A stretch of 20,215 nucleotides of DNA. It comes from Kipferlia bialata. Lineage: Eukaryota > Fornicata. Below, piece by piece: positions 11,201 to 18,842 of this stretch. Each line of letters begins with the position of its first letter. The stretch's first letter is position 1. The stretch covers positions 26,747 through 46,961 of the forward strand of contig BDIP01000015.1 in NCBI GenBank assembly GCA_003568945.1, read 5' to 3'. The notes under the pieces are model-generated. The model made no database searches. It saw nothing but the letters and a program-made list of their open reading frames with translations, and was not told the DNA's origin. The position numbers and the translations under genes are program-made.

Positions 11201-11726
11201 ATCGACAGAGAAGAAGGAGAGAGAAGGAGAGCGAGAGGATCTGGAAAGAAAGTACAGCCTGTAACTTGAGATAAGGTCTGGGGAGAGAATCATAGAGAGA
11301 GAGGGAGAGAGAGAGAGAGAGAGAGAGTCAGTTATATATTCCAATATCTAACTACTTCCAATATACTATGTACATGTATAATAGTCTAACTTAGTCCACA
11401 GTGGCTCCATCTCCTCCATGAGTGCCAGTGTCATATATGTATATAATAGTAGATATTACTAGACATACATATACATACTAAATATACGTATGCATACTAT
11501 ATACACACCTTAGTCCAGAGTGGCTCCATCTCCTCCATGAGTGTCAGTTCCATATATACATATATTTATAAACATACAGTGAAATGACCACTATATTACA
11601 CAAAAGAGTGCAAGACTATCTATCAGTACACATACAATATATACATACCTTAGTCCACAGTGGCTCCATCTCCTCCATGAGTGCCAGTGCCTCGGGCTGG
11701 AGGGTGGCATCATAGACCATCACGAC
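8230..11726 (-). CDS. Two-domain thioredoxin-fold (PDI-like) protein, 5' end not found
   Basis: Exons: 11726-11649, 11155-11042, 10868-10815, 10503-10429, 10042-9992, 9714-9605, 9408-9318, 9126-9064, 8842-8790, 8608-8564, 8320-8230, giving 274 codons and TAA. Domain 1 (residues 1-90) has thioredoxin-like strands (VVMVYDATLQPEA, CAFFSVDVND, and the cis-Pro-like MPQLPMLFVG) but lacks CxxC. Domain 2 (about 100-200) has LPVLLSISCPDCKQFD, a CPDC at residues 119-122 in active-site position, then LCLFEDGVV. A linker follows, then an acidic stretch (EAVDGDADDFG) and a coiled-coil tail with heptads (AKLTQLESLVEQAEARVAEL). Tandem thioredoxin folds are typical of protein disulfide isomerases, so a redox or chaperone role in the secretory pathway is likely, but I see no signal peptide or ER-retention tail. 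The first visible exon starts in phase 0 behind an acceptor, so the real start and the first strand of domain 1 are missing. An internal Met at codon 3 is an alternative start. Confidence 0.75.
8450..8459 (-). repeat. Possible short acceptor-side copy of exon 8230-8320
   Basis: GCCAGCTG behind CTAACTCTAG matches the exon's first bases (ACCAGCTG). Ten nt is close to chance. Confidence 0.3.
8515..8684. repeat. AT microsatellite and G run
   Basis: (AT)n at 8515-8537 and a run of G at 8673-8685 flank exon 8608-8564. Confidence 0.85.
9191..9207 (-). repeat. Acceptor-side copy of exon 9064-9126
   Basis: Behind TTACCCCCAG the bases GACTGGGTGCTTGGTGAG are identical to the exon start. The copy then reads on as GTGAGC, a good donor. 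Confidence 0.7.
9520..9553 (-). repeat. Donor-side copy of exon 9605-9714
   Basis: Repeats LDTRSFCAAF plus AG and a GTATAT donor. CGC/AGA (both Arg, two base changes), GCA/GCC and TTC/TTT are all silent. Confidence 0.85.
9781..9825 (-). repeat. Acceptor-side copy of exon 9605-9714
   Basis: Repeats FDINASKVASNLVDN behind CTAATATCAG with three silent (GAC/GAT, CTT/CTG, GTC/GTT) and two replacement changes (I/M, N/T), fused to (GA)n at 9751-9780. Confidence 0.8.
9920..9938 (-). repeat. Donor-side copy of exon 9992-10042
   Basis: CPDCKQ is repeated without change, followed by a GTGGTG donor. Confidence 0.7.
10188..10337 (-). repeat. Two donor-side copies of exon 10429-10503
   Basis: 10302-10337 has one silent change (GCT/GCA). 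10188-10227 has three (AGA/AGG, GTG/GTC, GAT/GAC). Both repeat FTNEEDMVDAAQ and keep GTTAG donors, unlike the exon's GTATAT. Confidence 0.85.
10545..10754 (-). repeat. Three donor-side copies of exon 10815-10868
   Basis: 10734-10754, 10648-10673 and 10545-10570 repeat VVEAYLE plus GTATAT, GTGTGT and GTATGA donors. The farthest has V to A, V to F and a silent TAC/TAT. The last two share an upstream CCACTGG that the exon lacks, so one was copied from the other. Confidence 0.8.
10930..10984 (-). repeat. Donor-side copy of exon 11042-11155
   Basis: About 54 nt repeat VSNMPQLPMLFVGVDNEPK with three silent changes (GTT/GTG, AAT/AAC, CCA/CCT), no replacement, and a GTATAA donor. Confidence 0.85.
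11192..11268 (-). repeat. Composite acceptor-side copy of exon 11042-11155
   Basis: Two pieces: VTGCTFF behind CTTATCTCAAG (four silent codon differences and one A to T), and, after CT-rich sequence, an exact copy of TTCTTCTCTGTCGATG in the middle of (CT)n. Confidence 0.65.
11391..11547 (-). repeat. Two donor-side copies of exon 11649-11726
   Basis: 11519-11547 has CTG/CTC silent and one A to T near its edge. 11391-11430 is almost exact but has lost the last G of the exon (CTAA then GTTAGA). Confidence 0.8.
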
Positions 11727-11792
11727 CTAGGGATAAGATATACACACATATATATATACATGAAACAAAGAGAGAGAGAGAGAGAGAGAGAG

Positions 11793-11829
11793 ACTTGGGC
11801 TGGAGGGTGGCGTCATACACCATGACGAC
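11793..11829 (-). repeat. Acceptor-side copy of exon 11649-11726
   Basis: Repeats VVMVYDATLQP behind CAACACTCAG with GTG/GTC, GTC/GTG and GAT/GAC silent and an E to K at its edge, where it meets (GA)n at 11769-11792. Confidence 0.8.
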
Positions 11830-11875
11830 CTGAGTGTTGGATGAATATAGTGGAGAGAGAGAGGGGGAGAGAGAC

Positions 11876-11981
11876 TAAGGGTGCATCATATCTGGTAAGA
11901 GAGAGAAAAGAGAAAAGAAGAAGGGGGGGGGGGGGGGGGGGGGAGAGGGGGGAGAAAAAAAAAAAAATAATGAAAAAGAAA

Positions 11982-12012
<31 letters not shown>

Positions 12013-12080
12013 GATTATGGAGAGGGAGATACTGATACTGATACCGATACTGATGTTTAGAGTTATATCACGAGTCATCA
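11876..12080. repeat. Long G/A homopolymer zone between two incomplete genes
   Basis: G runs of 21 (11923-11943) and 31 (11981-12011) with an A-rich stretch between them, then degenerate (ACTGAT)n. No exon for the 5' end of the thioredoxin-fold gene or the second half of the PQ-loop gene is visible here. Confidence 0.85.
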
Positions 12081-12517
12081 TCATGAGTGTATATACAACA
12101 CGTACAGTAGGCCTATACGTTCTGCCTTATCCTTGGTCTCCCTGTACATCTGGAACTGGGGGGTTAGATACGTATTCATATATATATATATATATATGTA
12201 TGTATAAAGAATATACAGAGAGAGTATGTTTAGGGTATACAATGACTTACCTTTGGTCTCCCTGTACATCTGGAACTGGGGGGTGAGATAGATATGTATC
12301 ATATAGCATGACATTATCCATCATACATACATGTGGGTGTATGTGTAAAGGATGTATATCAATAATATGTGTGCTAACATGAAACAATATATAATACGTG
12401 TCATAAATACCTGAGTGAACAGGACAACGTCGACCAGACAGAAGTATATCTATTTACACACTATATATATATGCATACATATATTCGGTATACAATTATT
12501 CTATATATACATATGGC

Positions 12518-12548
<31 letters not shown>

Positions 12549-12984
12549 CTGAGTGAACAGGACCACATCCACCAGACAGAAGTAGATGCCGCTGATGCTG
12601 GGGGTGAGAGGCACAGATAGGAGGTGGGGGAGGCACACTTAGGGGGTGAGTGACATACATAGGGGTAGGGAGGCATAGATAGTGGGGGAAGGATAGCATA
12701 GAAGTCAGAGACAGATAAATTGATATATGATAGGGTAAGACATGAAAGGGCGGATAGAGATGGGTTATGGGTAAGGGGGTCAATGTATACTCAATAATAT
12801 CCAGAAAGTCACCACTTTACCACTCATTATGGGAACACACCAAGGCATGGTCTAATATATATTCATCACTTTACCACTCATTATGGGAACACACCAACGC
12901 ATAGTCTAATATATAATCTTCACTTTACCACTCACATCTGTGTTGGCAGGGCATTGGTCAGGATGGCACCTGAATGTGAGGGGC

Positions 12985-13023
<39 letters not shown>

Positions 13024-13295
13024 AAAAGGCATTGGTCAGGATGGCACCTGGTGGTAAGAGAAAGGGGAGAGAGTGAGTGGCGAGAGAGAATGAGGGAATA
13101 GGGTTAGGAGAGGGTGATATTGAGAAATGAACAACTCTATGAGATGGAGTTGAGAAGGAAAGACCGGAAGAAGAGAGAGAGAGATGCGACACTCACCTAG
13201 ACAGTTTGTGACATCCCCAATGATCCAGTTGATGAGGAAGGCATAGGATATGGAGGAGACGCTCTGCAGCCTAGGGATTAGTTGATAGGGGGGGG

Positions 13296-13340
<45 letters not shown>

Positions 13341-14295
13341 AGGCATAGGATATGGAGGAGACGCTCTGAAGTCTGGGATCAGAAGATACACACTATGAGC
13401 ACACATAGGATGGGAGGGGGGGGGGGGGCAACAGAGAGAGGGGACTGCATAAGATATAGAGAAGACACACACTCTGAAGCCAAATGGTAAGCAGTGTACT
13501 GCAATGTAGACGAGTGGAGAGAAGGGGAGTGGAGGGTGTAGAATGTGGATGAATAGTACTACTCATGTAGATATATAATGTGGGGTTGGGCGTAGAGGGG
13601 GGGGGGAGAGCGAGGGAGAACAAAGTAATATGAAGGATGAGGGCACAATGTCATGTCTAGGGGGAATAGATATATGTCATGAATGCATATACTAGGTATA
13701 CGAGGAAGCAGACAACATAACAAAAGGACAGGAAAACGTCTTTCGGTCTAGGAGAATACAGGCCCCACATTGTTATCGAGAGATAGAGAGAGCGAAGACT
13801 AAGTGTCCAAGGCTGGAAAGCTAGAGACAACGGTACGCAAGGGGGTGGAAGAGCTTGAAACAACAATGATTCGATGTGATAAATGTATGTATATGCTCCC
13901 TCTCACCTGTAGTTCTTGAGGATCTGTGGGAACTGTGCCACTATCCAGCACATGACTGATAGCAGTCCACATGTGAAGGAGACTAGGTAGGCCACATTGC
14001 CAACCTGGGATGATATGACAGAGATTGCATAATACCTTTAGATATCTGTTAGTATATGTTGGAAGGGGGAGGGGGGGGATGTATACCAACCCAGTGACGC
14101 ATACATGCTTGTATCTCAGTCAATATCCAGTAATGCGAGACATAAGAAGAGAGATCTCACGAAGTCAGTGTGAATAAGAGTGAGAGTTATCCCTACTCCA
14201 TCTACTGCGCATACCTCCACACATTGCCCCAGATACGTCAGCCACTCATAGTACTGTGCACCCCCACTGGTGTCACACTGCACCTGGCCCAGCAT
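12081..14295 (-). CDS. PQ-loop repeat membrane protein with a single PQ-loop half
   Basis: Exons: 14295-14215, 14004-13907, 13270-13197, 12969-12936, 12597-12549, 12155-12081, giving 136 aa and TGA. The start ATG follows a TATA-like stretch and opens MLGQVQCDTSGG. The core reads MCWIVAQFPQILKNY (PQ motif on an amphipathic turn), then SYAFLINWIIGDVTN, GAILTNALPTQ, SGIYFCLVDVVLFTQ and FQMYRETK. These are the hallmarks of the PQ-loop family (SLC66, cystinosin-like lysosomal or vacuolar transporters): PQ, the W..GD..N helix, the LPTQ turn, and D followed by Q in the next helix. Known eukaryotic members have two PQ-loops, seven helices and 250 to 400 residues; this one has only the first half, about four helices. 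The tail (KAERIGLLYVLYIHS) ends just before two very long G runs, so truncation or assembly loss is plausible. It is divergent with the WD40-MORN gene. Confidence 0.8.
12251..12275 (-). repeat. Acceptor-side copy of exon 12081-12155
   Basis: FQMYRETK is repeated behind CTCACCCCCCAG (AAG/AAA silent); the next codon, D in the exon, reads G and forms GTAAGT. Confidence 0.75.
12411..12445 (-). repeat. Donor-side copy of exon 12549-12597
   Basis: Repeats YFCLVDVVLFTQ with GTG/GTC, GAT/GAC and GTG/GTT, all silent, and a GTATTT donor. Confidence 0.85.
12519..12546. repeat. (GT)n microsatellite
   Basis: Fourteen or so GT units directly next to the donor of exon 12597-12549; (AC)n in the sense strand. 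Confidence 0.9.
12813..12935 (-). repeat. 54-bp tandem repeat starting at a splice donor
   Basis: About 2.3 units of period 54 (cactttaccactca at 12813, 12867 and 12921). In sense direction the first unit begins at the GTGAGT donor of exon 12969-12936; later units read ATGAGT. Confidence 0.85.
12988..13047 (-). repeat. (GA)n and acceptor-side copy of exon 12936-12969
   Basis: (GA)n at 12988-13020 followed by 13028-13047, an exact copy of the AILTNA start behind CTTACCACCAG. Confidence 0.8.
13291..13482 (-). repeat. G run, (GA)n and two acceptor-side copies of exon 13197-13270
   Basis: 13339-13373 repeats LQSVSSISYAF behind GATCCCAG with two silent changes. 13446-13482 is an older copy with small indels and no AG. 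Between them lie a G run (13418-13428) and, before them, (GA)n at 13300-13337. Confidence 0.8.
13483..13906. other. Rest of the long PQ-loop gene intron
   Basis: About 420 nt with GA- and G-rich stretches (G run near 13598) and an ordinary-complexity part at 13680-13870. No exon with matching phase is visible. Confidence 0.5.
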
Positions 14296-14575
14296 ATAGG
14301 TTGAAGAGACGCATTGACGCACCGAGAAGATCAAACGCAAAGGTTCAGTGTATACCGGTATAAGTGGGATTCGAACCTGCGCACTCAATGAATAATAGAG
14401 TGTCGCAGCTAATACATATGTGTAACGCAAAAACTCCGATCGGATGCCGGTTCTCCGATTCTTCTGTAGATTGGATTGATGGTCTCTTGTCCCCCGCCTT
14501 GGTAACCGCTGATCTCTCAAACACTACTGTTTGACCACATAATCCACCAGAGAGTAACATTGTGCAGATTTAGTG
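14296..14575. promoter_or_regulatory. Divergent intergenic region, presumed bidirectional promoter
   Basis: 280 nt separate the ATG of the PQ-loop gene (minus) from the ATG of the WD40-MORN gene (plus). The promoter role follows from the head-to-head layout only; no core element is evident. It also carries the tRNA-like motifs listed separately. Confidence 0.4.
14366..14514 (-). other. tRNA-like A-box and B-box, possible tRNA relic or Pol III element
   Basis: On the minus strand GGTTCGAATCCC (14377-14366) matches the B-box consensus. About 118 nt upstream, GATCAGCGGTTACCAAGGCG (14514-14495) resembles a leucine or serine tRNA D-arm. The T-stem pairs at only three of five positions and I could not fold an anticodon arm, so this is not a confident tRNA gene. 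Confidence 0.25.
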
Positions 14576-17500
14576 ATGGAATCCGGATCTGGGCCAGTCA
14601 TTCAGATGCCCAAACAAGACATCGATGCTTACATGGTATGCCCCCCCCCCCCTCCCTCTCTCTCTCTCTCTTACCATATCTAACATGTCCCTGATGTATT
14701 TGCTGTGTCTCACCCCAGGGCCCATCCTGTGGGAAGGTGAGGCTGCAGCCTTGCTCCAACTTCTGCTCAATCCAACAGACAGCCCGCCAGTTCAGGGTGG
14801 TGCAGCTCTCTCACCCAGTCAAGTCAGTGAGCGAGGGGGAGAGGCCGAGTGAGATCACTGGCATCAGCTGGGCACATGACAACCCCGGTGCATATGTTGT
14901 GGCATCACGTGCAGATGGATTCGAGGTATATATAGCAGTGCTCTGACTCAGAGTCAGAGTCTGACTCTATATTATGTGTGGACTCTATAATGTGCACAGA
15001 GTACATTAATACTCAGGACACATTATACTAGGGTTGCTGAGCACTTGCTCGCTTCTTGACATTTCAAACAGATATAGTAAACTCAAGTATGATACCAGAC
15101 TAGTATTACCAGTGGTATACATATTGGATCTCTAACTGAAACTCTGAAAACAGTCTCTCACGACACAGGTTGATGAGATATAGTAGAATGTATATAGCAA
15201 TATATTACACGTATTCAAATATCCTAAGTCAATGCTTTTGATACCTCCTCACGACACAGGTTGGAAAGATACCGACCACTGAGGAACAACAGGAGTCCAC
15301 GTACGTCCATTTATTGACAATATATAAAGTGTATACTTAACGGTATATGGATTGTACTGACACATGGCTCTCACTCTATATAGGGTTTCCTATCCACCTC
15401 AGTCATTTGGATGCGATGCCATTAGTATCACGTCGGTCAGAGTAATTATGTGTGTCCAGTATGACACTTCTTCTACATCAGATTGCAATGAGAACACACA
15501 CACACCCATATACGTATATGAGCCTTCTGAATTACAGTTTAAAGACCATATATACAGACTCATATAGAGTGTTTGTGTATAGAGTGTACCATTAATGACT
15601 CCAGTCCTACATTCACCCTCCCTGACGATCCCGAGATTGTCTGTATTGAGCACCATCCATCCATCCCCAACTGTGTGCTTGTGGCTGGAGGGGACGCTGA
15701 AGTGTATTCCATTGACACTGTCAGTGGTGCTTGCGTCGGTCTTCACAAGGCAGATCATCCAGGTATACTACGCATAAGACATCTACGATATACGTACAGG
15801 AACACTATACCATACTATACAATGTGTACAAGTCATAAATTTCAGGTATACAATGTGTACCGTATATATGTAATACACTTGCTTTGTACCACCTTCCATG
15901 TATCATTTCTTGCATGAGTTCTCCCCTCCGCTCACCCTAGTTGTGGAGCTTGTCCTGTCCACTGCGACAGAGTCCAGTCCTCTCAGAGTATGCATTCTCT
16001 CAGGCACACACGTACTCAGTCTCTTGAAGGTGTGTCTCAAGGGTCCTGTCGATCAGGAGGGCATAGTGGAAGTGTATCCAGGGATGCATTCTCGTGACAA
16101 GACCCCCTGTACCGCAGCTGTGTTTGATCCTGAGAATAGGTATGAGACTGTATGTATACATGTGATAGTATACTCGATACATACTATAGAATATATATGC
16201 CTCATAGAATGCTTGTGTCTGCATACTCTATATACACTTCAAGTAAGTTACTTGAAGATCAAGTAACACTATTGGAGTGACAACAGTGTTCTGCAAATTC
16301 CAGTAGGTATCTGAGTGGTTGTGTCTGTACTCACTATATGACCCCAGTGACAGACTGCTGCTTGGATTTGGGGCCCATGTGGCCTCTTTTGACATTCGAA
16401 CCGAGCCCTGGGTTGCACTGCATGAGAACACACTGTCAGAGGCTGAGGTAACTCCATGCATATACATGCTACACAATGCTGTGTGCCTCCACAGCTGTTA
16501 GGAACACAACGTTTTGCATGTTACCCGTTCTGTTGTAATAGTTGAAATCGTTCCCTCTCTCTATCTGGTTCAATCAGCAGGGAATGTTCTGATACTCATC
16601 CACAGGCTACTGTCACCGGAATATCCTTCTTTCCGGGTTCCCACGGACAGTTCGTTACATGTGACAGTGGTACGCTGGTACTGAGCAAAGACACCCCTAT
16701 ATGATAGGTATATGTACAACTATATCCGACTCACCCTAGCTGGCAACGTCAGTCTTGGCCATGTTGACACGGCAGGGACACTGGAGCATGTATACCACTC
16801 CAAGACACCCCTAAAGGTATTTGCCCCAATATATACACATTTATAGTATGTTGCATAATAGATGATACACTTGTGTATATATCCACATACCATATCTCAC
16901 TCAGTACGTGGTGGCCCTCCCCTCCCACTGCTGCTGTAACCCAGCTGAGTGTGGGGGCACCGCCTCTCTCTCCCAGTCCCCCACCCTACTGTGCTCCCAC
17001 AGTATGCTTCTGACACACACAGATGGCGCAGTGGAAGTCTACTGTGGCCGCCAGAACAAGGTAACATACACGCCTATTCTATGTATGTAACGGTACCTGA
17101 CACGATCTCAAACCAGGCCACTCCCATTGAGACAAGAGCAAGCGAGTTCAGGAAGATATGGTCGGGTCCTGTCCGCCTCGATCCGTCCGTCCTATCGTAT
17201 TTCGCTGCTTCTGCCTGTGTAAAGACAACGCCTGTCAAGGACGGACACGGGACTGGCACCCTACCCAATGGTGCACGGGCTACTGGCACCTGGAAGAGTG
17301 GCCTACTGCAGGGTCAGGGATCGTGTACAAGACTGGATGGTTCCACATACGTTGGCAACTATGTCGACAGCCGGGAGTGCGGACAGGGCACCATGACCTA
17401 CCGCTGTGGTTCAGTGTACACGGGTGAGTGGAAGGACGGGGTGAGAAGTGGACGTGGCAAGACGGACTGGGGGAATGGGTGTGTGTATGAGGGAGAGTGG

Positions 17501-18455
17501 GCCAAGAACGTCATGTGGGGACAGGGACGGCTTACATACCCCACCGGCTGTATATATGAGGGAGCGTGGAAGGGCAACAAACAGCATGGGATAGGAAGAC
17601 TGACATTCGAGAACGGAGACTACGTGGTGGGAGAGTGGAAGAACGGAGAATTTAGTGGCCCGGTCGACAGTGGAGATATGTCTCCACGCATTCGGGCGCT
17701 AGACAACACCACTCTTGAGACCATAGTAGTGGATCAGATCAACCTACCCTTCGGAGCGAGCCTCGGTGACCTCTCTGACAAGCACGGGCCTATGAGCATT
17801 GAGCCCCTCCACACCTATGTCCTCTACATGCCTGATATGGGAGAGACACGCCTGGCCCAGTTCTGCGAGTCCCTGCGCTCTCTCTCTCTCTCTGTCCTTG
17901 ACCTGAGCACCGTCAAGAACCCCAGTGCTCTCAAGAGGGAGATGGCCAAGGGCCCCCAGGTGGTGGTGTCTCCCCACTATGTGATCAAGGCGAGACCTGG
18001 GTTAAAGATGCACAAGGTGCACATGGGGGTGTGGAGGGGCATGGTGAAGAGAGGGGTGACTCCCAGGGTGTTCATGTGTCTGGAAGAGGTATAATGCTGG
18101 TACCAATAGTATTGTGTCCAATGTGGTGCTCATAGTGTAATATATATCCTATTTGCTAACCCCCAGGCCCGTGTTAGAGAGTATGAGCAGCAGACTCGTG
18201 ACAAGTACACCGACCTAGCCACCATAGTCAAGGAGCACTACGTGGACAAGGTGGCTCAGGAGACACAGGCAGAGATCAGAGAGAGAGGTGAGGGAGTAAA
18301 ATTTGTCACCATTGGTCACACCAACCTATTCTATCTGTTTGGATATCCATATATACTATAAGTTGTATATTGCACTGACCCCAGGTGACACCCTGCAGTG
18401 CATCCCACTGAACAGGTACTTCCAGGAGGTATGGCCTAGTACCATTGGGAAGTGA
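14576..18455 (+). CDS. WD40-like propeller fused to MORN repeats
   Basis: Exons: 14576-14635, 14719-14925, 15260-15300, 15384-15513, 15585-15762, 15941-16139, 16348-16447, 16606-16669, 16740-16816, 16905-17060, 17117-18088, 18167-18287, 18385-18455, giving 791 aa and TGA. All phases match. Residues about 50-400 carry WD40-like strands: ITGISWAHDNPGAYVVASR, EIVCIEHHPSIPNCVLVAG, DRLLLGFGAHVASFDIR, TVTGISFFPGSHGQFVTC. Residues about 445-585, all in the 972-nt exon, are six or so MORN repeats of the form YxGEWKxGxxxGxGxxxxxxG (SVYTGEWKDGVRSGRGKTDW, CVYEGEWAKNVMWGQGRLTY). The C-terminal 200 residues are unassigned and end in a charged helix (REYEQQTRDKYTDLATIVKE). MORN proteins often bind membranes or the cytoskeleton; a scaffold role is inference. 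The exon 4 donor (15513) and exon 5 acceptor (15585) are the least certain; a GTAATT donor near 15450 is the alternative. Confidence 0.85.
14641..14671 (+). repeat. C run followed by (CT)n in intron 1
   Basis: Twelve C then CT repeats on the sense strand of the WD40-MORN gene, the same sense-strand orientation as in the minus-strand genes. Confidence 0.85.
15158..15180 (+). repeat. Acceptor-side copy of exon 15260-15300
   Basis: ctcacgacacag followed by GTTG..GATA repeats the acceptor at 15248-15272; after 15 exon bases the match ends. The only clear copy in this gene. Confidence 0.65.
16688..16710 (+). repeat. Possible copy of the donor end of exon 16740-16816
   Basis: AAGACACCCCTA followed shortly by AGGTAT resembles the end of exon 9, but lies upstream of it and shares only about 13 nt. 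Confidence 0.35.
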
Positions 18456-18842
18456 GGAAGGGGTGGGAGTCCCACTGGGACAACTTAGACCACAAGTACT
18501 CGTTGCCATACTTATCAAGTGATATTTAATCACTGACTTGCGAAGACTGGATCGTTTCTCCGCACCCATGAACACATGAATAGACAAGACTCTTGTCACG
18601 AGAGTATATGTGGAGTAATAATTACTCAGTAATACCAATGCATAAGTGGATAATTAGCCGTCACGCTTCTGAGACGAATTAGACCCATCAAAGACTCACG
18701 AACTGCATCTATAACCTAAACACTCGACACCCAACCATTGTGGAAACAACTAAAAGAACATACAAAACAGACACACAAAGAACATCTCGATACATCTCCC
18801 TGGTGGAAACAATCTCTCTCTCTCTCTCTTTCCACTTGACGT
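18456..18842. other. Convergent intergenic region
   Basis: 387 nt between the stop codons of the WD40-MORN gene and the coiled-coil gene. Ordinary complexity apart from (CT)n at 18812-18830. No exon, RNA gene or clear polyadenylation signal recognised. Confidence 0.5.

Noticed and set aside
11875-12084. Open frames across G, GA, CT and TA tracts (for example 11841-12084, 6246-6632, 12932-13192)
   Set aside because: They are translations of simple repeats (SLSLSL, ERERER, PPPPP) in introns and on the wrong strand.
11649-14295. PQ-loop and thioredoxin-fold exons as one fused gene
   Set aside because: The available donors after the last PQ-loop exon (GTATAG, GTACGT, GTATAT) give phases 1 or 2, but the next exon needs phase 0, and an in-frame TGA follows.
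18000-18287. Protein-kinase N-lobe after the MORN repeats (KVHMGVWRG)
   Set aside because: No glycine loop, no catalytic lysine context and no HRD or DFG follow; the exon pair ends in a charged helix.
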